Assembly (NCBI RefSeq): GCF_004963255.1
Contig: NZ_SUGA01000005.1
Coordinates: forward strand, 35,134 to 99,133
DNA from: Mesorhizobium sp.
GTDB lineage: Bacteria; Pseudomonadota; Alphaproteobacteria; Rhizobiales; Rhizobiaceae
Length of the DNA stretch: 64,000 nucleotides
Direction of reading: 5' to 3'
Notes under the pieces: model-generated
Told to the model about the DNA's origin: nothing
Database searches by the model: none
Seen by the model: only the letters and a program-made list of their open reading frames with translations
Shown here: positions 24,072-30,980 of the stretch, piece by piece
Numbering within the stretch: the first letter of the stretch is position 1
How the letters are laid out: every line of letters starts with the position of its first letter
Translations under genes and position numbers: made by a program

Positions 24072-24323
24072 ATGGCAGTGGAAGGCAATGAGGACGTCAA
24101 GGCGATGAGCTTCGAGCAGGCGCTCGACGCGCTGGAGAAGATCGTCGATGACCTGGAGCGCGGCGACGTCCCGCTCGACCAGTCGATCAAGATCTATGAG
24201 CGCGGCGAGGCGCTGAAGGCGCATTGCGACCGGCTGCTGAAGGCGGCCGAGGACAAAGTCGAGAAGATCAGGTTGTCGCGCGACGGCAAGCCGGTGGGAA
24301 CGGAGCCGCTCGACGCCGAGTGA
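24072..24323 (+). CDS. xseB: Exodeoxyribonuclease VII small subunit
   Basis: 83 residues, the normal size for XseB. The family core [20 protein letters not shown] (about 11-30), then [20 protein letters not shown] and the helical [10 protein letters not shown], is complete. XseB assembles with XseA to degrade single-stranded DNA; xseA is not in the window. It starts 3 bp after the deacetylase stop, so the two are translated from one message. The 118-bp palindromic element (copy B) begins 11 bp after its stop. Confidence 0.93.
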   Translation: MAVEGNEDVKAMSFEQALDALEKIVDDLERGDVPLDQSIKIYERGEALKAHCDRLLKAAEDKVEKIRLSRDGKPVGTEPLDAE

Positions 24324-24334
24324 GGTGTATTGAT

Positions 24335-24452
24335 ATTCAGGTGAGGCCGGCCTGCAAATGGCGGCCTCCTGCGCTTCCGGTGCTCACGTGCTTCAAGTAC
24401 GCTCCGCTCCGGTTCTCGGAGACCACCATTTTCGGCACGGCCTGACCTGAAT
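24335..24452 (-). repeat. 118-bp palindromic element, copy B (inverted)
   Basis: This is the same element as at 15780-15897 in the reverse orientation, with the same length and the same ATTCAGGT/ACCTGAAT ends. By eye it differs from copy A at about ten positions, grouped near CGAGTCG, GGGTTCC, TTTTCGTAC and GGAAGCC of copy A. It lies between xseB and the DUF2277 gene. The compensating shape (hairpin-forming ends plus centre) suggests spread as a non-autonomous palindromic element. Confidence 0.85.
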
Positions 24453-24507
24453 CTCAACACACCTCGGTGCTTAATCGAGGAAACGAAAGACAGGAGGCTT
24501 GCAGACC

Positions 24508-24774
24508 ATGTGCCGCAACATCAAGACCCTGGCCAATTTCGAGCCGCCGGCGACCAATGACGAAGTGCATGACGCCGCGCTTCAGTTCGTGCGCAAGCTG
24601 AGCGGCTCGACCAAGCCGTCCAAGCGCAACGAGCATGCTTTCCACCATGCCGTCGAGGCGATCGCCGCCGCCGCGCGTGAATTGATCGACTCGCTCGAGA
24701 CCAACCAGGAACCGCGCAATCGTGAGGAAGAGGCCGCCAAGGCGAAGGCCAGGTCGGCGCTGCGTTTCGCCTGA
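24508..24774 (+). CDS. DUF2277 domain-containing protein
   Basis: 88 residues from the ATG at 24508, 10 bp after AGGAGG; a TTG at 24499 is too close to that site. The conserved start MCRNIKTLANFEPPATNDEV and the helical middle (VHDAALQFVRKLSGSTKPSK, then HHAVEAIAAAARELI) match DUF2277. The C-terminus is rich in Glu and Ala. Function is unknown for the family. It is 9 bp from the pirin gene, suggesting a joint transcript. Confidence 0.88.
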   Translation: MCRNIKTLANFEPPATNDEVHDAALQFVRKLSGSTKPSKRNEHAFHHAVEAIAAAARELIDSLETNQEPRNREEEAAKAKARSALRFA

Positions 24775-24783
24775 GGGATAATC

Positions 24784-25704
24784 ATGAGCTTTTTCCCCGG
24801 AAACGACCCTGAACCAGGCGATGCTTTCGCCTGCGACCAGATCGAGCTGATGGTCATCCCCAACGCCAAGGACATCGGCGGGTTCGAGGTACGCCGCGCC
24901 TTGCCGACGGCAAAGCGCCGTCTGGTCGGGCCGTTCATCTTCTTCGACCGCATGGGCCCGGCCATCCTGCGCGCCGGCCACGCGCTCGACGTGCGTCCGC
25001 ATCCGCATATCGGCCTTTCCACCGTCACCTATCTGTTCGACGGCAAGATCAGGCACCGCGACTCGCTCGGCACCGAGATGGTGATCGCGCCGGGCGACGT
25101 GAATTTGATGACCGCCGGGCGCGGCATCGTTCACTCCGAGCGGACGCCGGAGGAGCTGCGCGGCGCGCCGATGTCGGTCTCCGGCCTGCAGACCTGGCTG
25201 GCGCTGCCGGACGGCAAGGAGGAGATCGCCCCGGTGTTCGCCAACACGTCGGTGGCCCGCTTACCCGAGATCGATGCCGGGGGCGTCAGCGGCCGCATCG
25301 TCATCGGCGAATTCTTCGGGCTGCGCTCGCCGGTCGCGACCGCATCGGACACGCTTTATGCCGATCTGCGCCTGGCGGCAGGCGCCAGCGTGCAGATACC
25401 CGCCGATGCCGAGGAGCGCGCCATCTACACGCTGGAAGGCGATGTCTCGATTGCCGGCGATGTCTTCCCGGCCGAGCGGCTTCTGGTGTTCAAGCCCGGC
25501 GAGGAGATCGTCGTCTCCTCCGAGCGTGGCGCGCATTTCATGCTGTTCGGCGGTGCCTCGCTGGGTTCCCAGCGCTACATCTGGTGGAATTTCGTCTCGT
25601 CCTCGAAGGAACGCATCGAACAGGCCAAGCAGGAATGGAAGACTGGCCGCTTCGATATCGTTCCCGGCGATGAGGAGGAGTTCATTCCGCTGCCTGAGAG
25701 CTAG
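24784..25704 (+). CDS. Pirin family protein
   Basis: 306 residues with the two-cupin pirin fold. The first cupin holds the metal-binding His cluster in RPHPHIGLSTVTYLF (about 62-76) with a later His in GKIRHRDSLG and the AGRGIVHSE strand. The second cupin (ADLRLAAGASVQIPAD to HFMLFGGASLG) lacks such ligands. Bacterial pirins act as quercetinases or as interaction proteins; no specific role can be assigned here. It is downstream of the DUF2277 gene and upstream of dxs in the same direction. Confidence 0.9.
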   Translation: MSFFPGNDPEPGDAFACDQIELMVIPNAKDIGGFEVRRALPTAKRRLVGPFIFFDRMGPAILRAGHALDVRPHPHIGLSTVTYLFDGKIRHRDSLGTEMVIAPGDVNLMTAGRGIVHSERTPEELRGAPMSVSGLQTWLALPDGKEEIAPVFANTSVARLPEIDAGGVSGRIVIGEFFGLRSPVATASDTLYADLRLAAGASVQIPADAEERAIYTLEGDVSIAGDVFPAERLLVFKPGEEIVVSSERGAHFMLFGGASLGSQRYIWWNFVSSSKERIEQAKQEWKTGRFDIVPGDEEEFIPLPES

Positions 25705-25830
25705 GATCCTCTGGCCCACGCGTCACTGGCGCGCATTTACATTCGCCTGGCGGCGGCCTATGCCGCGCATGATTAAGGCGCAATCTGCTGGTAGCGCCGT
25801 GTTCGATTAATTGAGGCAGGACGCGCCCGA

Positions 25831-27738
25831 GTGAAGCCAGACACGCCGCTGCTCGACAAGGTTCGCATCCCGGCGGACTTGCGGAAGCTCGATGAGGGGG
25901 CATTGCCGCAGCTTGCCGCGGAACTCCGCGCCGAGCTCATCGACGCCGTGTCGCAGACGGGCGGCCATCTCGGCGCCGGCCTCGGCGTCGTCGAGCTGAC
26001 GGTTGCCCTGCATTACGTCTTCAACACCCCGGACGACCGGGTGATCTGGGATGTTGGCCACCAGGCCTACCCGCACAAGATCCTGACCGGCCGCCGCGAC
26101 CGCATCCGGACGTTGCGCCAGGAAGGCGGCCTTTCCGGTTTCACCCGGCGCGCCGAGAGCGAATACGACCCGTTCGGCGCCGCGCACTCCTCGACCTCGA
26201 TTTCGGCCGGTCTCGGCATGGCTATGGGACGCGACCTGTCGGGTGGCCGCAACAACGTCATTTCGGTCATTGGCGACGGCTCGATGTCGGCCGGCATGGC
26301 TTTCGAGGCGCTGAACAATGCCGGCGCGCTCGATGCCCGCCTCATCGTCATTCTCAATGACAACGACATGTCGATCGCGCCGCCGACCGGCGCCATGAGC
26401 GCCTATCTGGCCAGGCTTGCCTCCGGCAAGGCTTATCTCGGCCTGCGCGATTTCGGCAAGAAGCTGACATCCTATCTCGGCAAGCGCGCCGACCGCGCCA
26501 TCACCCGCGCCGTCGAGCATGCGCGCGGCTATGTCACCGGCGGCACCTTGTTCGAGGAACTCGGCTTCTACCACATCGGCCCGATCGACGGGCACAATCT
26601 GGAGCACCTGATCCCGGTGCTGAGGAATGTCCGCGACAACGCCGACGGTCCGGTGCTGATCCATGTCGTGACCCAGAAAGGCAAGGGCTACGCGCCGGCG
26701 GAGGCCGCCGCCGACAAATATCACGGCGTCAACAAGTTCGACGTCATCACCGGCGCGCAGGCCAAGGCGCCGGCCAACGCGCCCGCCTACACCAAGGTCT
26801 TCGCCGAGAGCCTGATCCGGGAAGCGCGCGAGGACGAGCGCATCGTCGCCATCACCGCCGCCATGCCGAGCGGCACCGGCCTGGATCTCTTCGGCGAGGT
26901 CTTCCCAAAGCGCACCTTCGATGTCGGCATCGCCGAGCAGCACGCGGTGACATTCGCCGCGGGGCTGGCCACCGAAGGCTACAAGCCTTTCGCCGCCATC
27001 TACTCGACCTTCCTGCAGCGCGCCTATGACCAGGTCGTCCACGACGTGGCGATCCAGAAGCTGCCGGTGCGTTTTCCCATCGATCGCGCCGGCTTCGTTG
27101 GCGCCGACGGCGCCACCCACTGCGGTGGCTTCGACACGACTTTCCTCGCGACGCTGCCGGGCTTCGTCGTCATGGCCGCGGCCGACGAGGCGGAACTGCG
27201 CCATATGGTGCGCACCGCTGCGTCCTATGATGACGGCCCGATCGCATTCCGCTATCCGCGCGGCAACGGCGTCGGCGTCGACATGCCGGAGCGCGGCTCG
27301 GTGCTCGAGATCGGCAAGGGCCGCGTCGTCAAGGAAGGGACCAAGGTCGCGCTGCTTTCCTTCGGCACGCGGCTTCAGGATTGCCTGCTGGCGGCCGAGG
27401 AGCTCGGCGCCGCCGGTCTCTCCACCACCGTCGCCGACGCCCGCTTCGCCAAGCCGCTGGACGAGGATCTGGTCCGCCGGCTCGCCCGTTCGCATGAAGT
27501 GCTGGTGACCGTGGAGGAGGGCGCCATCGGCGGCTTCGCCAGCCAAGTCCTGCATTTCCTTGCCCATCAAGGCCTCTTGGAAAGCGGACTCAAGGTGCGC
27601 CCGCTGGTCTTGCCGGACGTGTTCACCGACCACGCCAAGCCCGAAAAGATGTATGCCGATGCCGGCCTGGATTCGGCAGGCATCGTGCGCACGGTCTTCG
27701 CGGCGCTCGGCCATGGCGTTCAGGCGCAGCGCGCCTGA
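25831..27738 (+). CDS. dxs: 1-deoxy-D-xylulose-5-phosphate synthase
   Basis: 635 residues with a GTG start. Dxs condenses pyruvate and glyceraldehyde 3-phosphate in the first step of the MEP isoprenoid pathway; ispH of the same pathway is at 44410. The thiamin-diphosphate motif is [18 protein letters not shown] (about 149-166) with [15 protein letters not shown] following. The transketolase-like core contains [15 protein letters not shown] with the catalytic Glu, and the C-terminal domain holds VEEGAIGGF. The frame is intact over its full length. tlyA follows a gap with two repeats, in the order common in rhizobia. Confidence 0.95.
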   Translation: MKPDTPLLDKVRIPADLRKLDEGALPQLAAELRAELIDAVSQTGGHLGAGLGVVELTVALHYVFNTPDDRVIWDVGHQAYPHKILTGRRDRIRTLRQEGGLSGFTRRAESEYDPFGAAHSSTSISAGLGMAMGRDLSGGRNNVISVIGDGSMSAGMAFEALNNAGALDARLIVILNDNDMSIAPPTGAMSAYLARLASGKAYLGLRDFGKKLTSYLGKRADRAITRAVEHARGYVTGGTLFEELGFYHIGPIDGHNLEHLIPVLRNVRDNADGPVLIHVVTQKGKGYAPAEAAADKYHGVNKFDVITGAQAKAPANAPAYTKVFAESLIREAREDERIVAITAAMPSGTGLDLFGEVFPKRTFDVGIAEQHAVTFAAGLATEGYKPFAAIYSTFLQRAYDQVVHDVAIQKLPVRFPIDRAGFVGADGATHCGGFDTTFLATLPGFVVMAAADEAELRHMVRTAASYDDGPIAFRYPRGNGVGVDMPERGSVLEIGKGRVVKEGTKVALLSFGTRLQDCLLAAEELGAAGLSTTVADARFAKPLDEDLVRRLARSHEVLVTVEEGAIGGFASQVLHFLAHQGLLESGLKVRPLVLPDVFTDHAKPEKMYADAGLDSAGIVRTVFAALGHGVQAQRA

Positions 27739-27781
27739 ATCAAGACGTTAGCTTTTTGAATCAGTTTGCCGGCTTTCCATG

Positions 27782-27796
27782 CTAACCTTTTGTTAG
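27782..27796. promoter_or_regulatory. CTAAC-N5-GTTAG dyad (CtrA-like)
   Basis: CTAAC (27782-27786) and GTTAG (27792-27796) form a perfect inverted repeat 43 bp after the dxs stop. Read as CTAA-N7-TTAG it is two bases from the TTAA-N7-TTAA CtrA consensus. It lies about 190 bp before the small secreted-protein gene. CtrA binding is speculative; a simple weak stem is the alternative. Confidence 0.25.
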
Positions 27797-27871
27797 TGCT
27801 TCCCTTTGGCGGTTCGCTTACCCTGTCTCTTGGCCGATTTTCAACGGCGCCCTGCTAAGACCTTGGTCCCA

Positions 27872-27972
27872 GAGCAATTCCAGGAAAAGTGTGAGCGGTT
27901 TTCCGCCCGGAATTGCGTAAAAACAAAGGGATAGAGCGGTTCGCCGTTTCACTGAAACGGTGAAACGCTCTA
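27872..27972. repeat. Two palindromic intergenic repeats, copy 2 of the GCAATTCC type plus a GAAACG hairpin
   Basis: The first, 27874-27916, has GCAATTCC and GGAATTGC arms around AGGAAAAGTGTGAGCGGTTT, matching the repeats at 15091 and 44322. The second, 27932-27972, has TAGAGCG and CGCTCTA outer arms with CCGTTTCA and TGAAACGG inner arms, giving an imperfect hairpin of about 18 bp. Together they fill most of the 250-bp gap between dxs and the next gene and would put two strong stems upstream of its start. Confidence 0.75.
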
Positions 27973-27988
27973 GGCAGGGGTAAGAACT

Positions 27989-28276
27989 ATGAAGTCGTTT
28001 CTTTGCGGCGTGGGCTTGTTGACGGCCATGATCGCTTCGGCGGCAGCCGAGACGCGTTACGACCGCAATATCGAAAAGGCGGCGATGGACATCGTCGCCG
28101 GCAAGATGGGCAACATCCGCGGCGGCTTCTCCTACAAGCAGAGGCCGCAGCTCGTTCTGCTGCCGTACGCCCCGCCACCCGCGCCGGTGCCGGTCGAGCC
28201 GCCGCGCAAGGAAGCGTCCGGCAATGACGGCCTGACGCCAGCCGTCGAGCGCCGCGTCTCGCGAACCGTTTTCTAA
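27989..28276 (+). CDS. Small secreted protein with proline-rich middle, function unknown
   Basis: 95 residues. A signal peptide covers about residues 1-20 (FLCGVGLLTAMIASAAA). The mature protein is basic and contains the stretch LLPYAPPPAPVPVEPPRKEA, a likely disordered linker; no domain is recognised. The ATG follows a weak GGGGTAAG site. Its stop overlaps the stop of the GFA-type gene on the other strand by two bases (CTAA), so the two transcripts converge with no spacer. Confidence 0.6.
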   Translation: MKSFLCGVGLLTAMIASAAAETRYDRNIEKAAMDIVAGKMGNIRGGFSYKQRPQLVLLPYAPPPAPVPVEPPRKEASGNDGLTPAVERRVSRTVF

Positions 28277-28674
28277 AACCACATATCGCGCACGCAGCGC
28301 CCGTCGCGCGGCAGGTCGTCGAATGTGTCGAGACCGTCGAAATGGTCGATCGGCAGGTCGGCAACCTCCTCGGGCGGCGCCAGCCTGACATTGACGGCGA
28401 TGCGTGTGCGGCCGCTCTTGGCCGCGCGCAGGCCGCGCCAGGCGACCACGCAGGCGCAGGTCGAGCAGAACAGGATCTCCAGCGCGGGCTCCGGCACCTC
28501 GGCGCGCGTATAGGACTTCAGCGGTCCCGTGATGCGGATGCGCTCGTCGAGATAGTCATACGCCCAGAGGGCACCGTAGCGGCGGCAAAGCGTGCAGTTG
28601 CAGGCGGTGATCCCACCCGGATCGCCTTCCAGCGTCCAATGGACCGCGCCGCAATGACAGGTCCCCTTCAGCAT
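28273..28674 (-). CDS. GFA family protein (glutathione-dependent formaldehyde-activating-like)
   Basis: 133 residues from the ATG at 28674, behind GGAGGTGG. The DUF636/GFA zinc pattern is visible: CHCGAVHW (C6, C8), CNCTLCRRYG (C27, C29, C32) and, later, FCSTCACV. The family includes the glutathione-formaldehyde-activating enzyme Gfa, but most members have unknown roles, and in this one the C-terminal tail (DLPRDGRCVRDMWF) is its own. The gene is divergent from tlyA across 107 bp. Confidence 0.85.
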   Translation of the reverse strand: MLKGTCHCGAVHWTLEGDPGGITACNCTLCRRYGALWAYDYLDERIRITGPLKSYTRAEVPEPALEILFCSTCACVVAWRGLRAAKSGRTRIAVNVRLAPPEEVADLPIDHFDGLDTFDDLPRDGRCVRDMWF

Positions 28675-28781
28675 CGCCACCTCCACCGACTGACAAACGG
28701 CCTGTTCCGTCGGGCATTCTGCAGCCTCTTGCACCATATTCAACCATTGCGTTCGCGCCCGGCTTTCGCCAATGAAGGCCG

Positions 28782-29555
28782 ATGAATTCCCCGTTGTTAG
28801 CCAGCCAGCGCCAGCGGCTCGACGAATTGCTCGTCGGGCGCGGCCTGTTTGCCAGCCGCTCGCGTGCCCGCGACGCGATCGAGCGCGGCACGGTGACGGT
28901 TGACGGCACAATTGCCCGCAAGCCCGGCCAGCCCGTTGCACCGGACTGCGTGGTCGCCATCGACGATCCGGCCCAGGCCTATGTGTCGCGCGCGGCATTG
29001 AAGCTGATCGCCGGCCTCGACCGTTTCGGCCTTGATCCTTCCGGCAGCGAAGCGCTCGATATCGGCGCCTCGACCGGCGGCTTCACCCAAGTGCTGTTGA
29101 AACGCGGCGCGGCGCATGTCACGGCGATCGATGTCGGCCACGGCCAGATTCATCCCGATATTGCCGGCGACCCGCGCGTGACGGTGATCGAAGGGCTGAA
29201 CGCCCGAGATTTGACGGCAGCCGATCTCGGCGGCCGCGTTCCTGATTTCCTGGTCTGCGACGTCTCCTTCATCTCGCTGAAGCTGGCGCTGCCGCCGGCG
29301 CTTGAACTGGCAGGCGAGGGCGCCAGGGCAGTTCTTCTGGTCAAGCCGCAATTCGAGGCCGGCCGCGAGGCGATCGGCAAGGGCGGCCTGCTCAAGGATC
29401 CAGGCGATGCCGAGCGCATTGCCGGGAATCTGCGCGATTGGCTCGCCGGCATTTCCGGCTGGCGTGTGCTGGGACTTCATCCCTCGCCGATCGAAGGTGG
29501 CGACGGCAACCGCGAGTTCCTGCTCGCCGCCGTGAAGGACGCAAGATCCCGATGA
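28782..29555 (+). CDS. TlyA family RNA methyltransferase
   Basis: 257 residues. An N-terminal S4 RNA-binding domain (RLDELLVGRGLFASRSRARD, about 12-31, then GTVTVDG) is followed by an FtsJ-like methyltransferase: the SAM loop DIGASTGGFTQVLLKRGA (about 87-104), CDVSFISLKLALP and LLVKPQFEAGRE. TlyA proteins 2'-O-methylate rRNA in some bacteria; the older name is haemolysin A. The methylated base here is not known. Its stop overlaps the start of the next methyltransferase gene (ATGA). Confidence 0.9.
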   Translation: MNSPLLASQRQRLDELLVGRGLFASRSRARDAIERGTVTVDGTIARKPGQPVAPDCVVAIDDPAQAYVSRAALKLIAGLDRFGLDPSGSEALDIGASTGGFTQVLLKRGAAHVTAIDVGHGQIHPDIAGDPRVTVIEGLNARDLTAADLGGRVPDFLVCDVSFISLKLALPPALELAGEGARAVLLVKPQFEAGREAIGKGGLLKDPGDAERIAGNLRDWLAGISGWRVLGLHPSPIEGGDGNREFLLAAVKDARSR

Positions 29556-30793
29556 GCACACGCTTCACCATCGCAAGGCTGGGCTCGCAGGGCGACGGCA
29601 TTGCCAATGCCGAGGGCGGGGAGGTTTTCGTCCCGTTCACGCTGCCGGGCGAGACGGTCACCGCCGCGCGCCAGAAGGACCGCGCCACGCTGATGTCGGT
29701 GCTGGAAGCCTCGCCGCTCAGGACCGACGCGGCCTGCCGCCATTTCACCGAATGCGGCGGCTGCGCACTGCAGCACTACGAGGCCGCAGCCTATCAGGAA
29801 TGGAAGCGCGAAAAAGTCGTGCAGGCGCTGAAGGCCAAGGGTATCGCTTGCGAGGTCGACGCGCTGGTGCCTTGCGCGCCGCACAGCCGCCGCCGTGTCA
29901 CCTTCAGCGCCAGGCGCACCGAGGCCGGCATGCTGCTCGGCTTCGTGCGCGCGCTTTCGTCGGAGATCATCCCGATCGAGGAATGCCCGATCTCGCTTCC
30001 GGCGATCGTCGCGGCGCTCGATAAATTGCGCGCCTTGGCCGGATTGGTCTGCGCCACGCCGAAAGCGTTTCATATGACGGTCACCGTCACTGCTTCCGGC
30101 CTGGACATTGCCGTCCATGATGCCGGCAAGCTTGGCGACCACCAGCGCCGCATCGCGTCCAACTTCGTCATGGCCGAAGGCCTGGCCAGGCTGTCCGTCG
30201 ATGGCGAGATCGTCGTCGAGCCGAAGAAGCCGGTGGTGCAGTTCGGACCGGTCGCCGTCGCCGTGCCGCCCGGCGCCTTCCTGCAGGCCACGGAAGCCGC
30301 CGAGCAGGCGATGGCCGGCCTCGTCGGCCAGCATCTGTCGCGCGCGAAGAAGGTCGCGGATCTGTTTGCCGGCTGCGGCAGCTTCGCGCTCAGGCTGGCG
30401 GCGAAATCCGAGGTTCATGCCGTCGAAGGCGAAGCCGCGGCACTTGCCGCGCTCGACCGTGCCTACCGCTTCGCCACCAGCCTGAAGCGGGTGACCAGCG
30501 AACGCCGCGACCTGTTCCGCAGGCCGCTGACCTTCAAGGAGTTGAACGCCTTTGACGGCCTGGTCTTCGACCCGCCGCGCGCCGGCGCCGAGGATCAGTC
30601 CAAGCAGATTGCCCGCTCCGACGTGCCGCTGGTCGCGGCCGTCTCCTGCAATCCGGTGACGCTGGCGCGGGATTTGCGCATCCTTCTCGACGGCGGCTAC
30701 ACGCTGAAAAGTGTCACTCCGATCGACCAGTTCCTGTGGTCGTCACACGTCGAGGCCGTGGCGCTCTTGGAAAAGCCAAAGCGGCGGCGCTAG
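29552..30793 (+). CDS. Class I RNA methyltransferase of the TrmA/RlmD type
   Basis: 413 residues from the ATG at 29552, overlapping the tlyA stop. A TRAM domain occupies about 1-60 (RFTIARLGSQGDGIANAEGG). A cysteine cluster follows (CRHFTECGGC at about 66-75), which in this family binds a 4Fe-4S cluster; a fourth Cys is in EECPIS. Next are the SAM site VADLFAGCGSFALRLA, FDPPRAGAE and the catalytic Cys in VAAVSCNPVTLARDL. It forms m5U or a related uridine in tRNA or rRNA. The exact target cannot be fixed from sequence. Confidence 0.92.
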   Translation: MSTRFTIARLGSQGDGIANAEGGEVFVPFTLPGETVTAARQKDRATLMSVLEASPLRTDAACRHFTECGGCALQHYEAAAYQEWKREKVVQALKAKGIACEVDALVPCAPHSRRRVTFSARRTEAGMLLGFVRALSSEIIPIEECPISLPAIVAALDKLRALAGLVCATPKAFHMTVTVTASGLDIAVHDAGKLGDHQRRIASNFVMAEGLARLSVDGEIVVEPKKPVVQFGPVAVAVPPGAFLQATEAAEQAMAGLVGQHLSRAKKVADLFAGCGSFALRLAAKSEVHAVEGEAAALAALDRAYRFATSLKRVTSERRDLFRRPLTFKELNAFDGLVFDPPRAGAEDQSKQIARSDVPLVAAVSCNPVTLARDLRILLDGGYTLKSVTPIDQFLWSSHVEAVALLEKPKRRR

Positions 30794-30915
30794 TCGGCTG
30801 CCGGAGGTTCACTGGAAAGATTGTGAAGTCGCTGTTCTTTCGGTGAAATTGTGCCCTAAAGCCGCCTTTTTGCCGGGCCTTAATTTCGCTGTTAGGGAAA
30901 CATTCCTGCCTCTCT

Positions 30916-30950
30916 GGCGTTATCGCGCGGGTCCGGCGTTATCGCGCGGG
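30916..30950 (+). repeat. 16-bp direct repeat before the caspase-like gene
   Basis: GGCGTTATCGCGCGGG occurs exactly at 30916-30931 and 30935-30950, separated by TCC (a 19-bp period). It lies 30 bp upstream of the ATG at 30981 within a 187-bp gap. It could be a double regulator site or a recent duplication; no consensus was recognised. Confidence 0.6.
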
Positions 30951-30980
30951 ATGGATGGCGAACAAGGATGGCGAATTGCT

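Noticed and set aside
25807..27714. 635-codon minus-strand frame opposite dxs
   Set aside because: It mirrors dxs, which has all catalytic motifs. The composition (HGHQH, RGERR-type stretches) is that of an antisense shadow.
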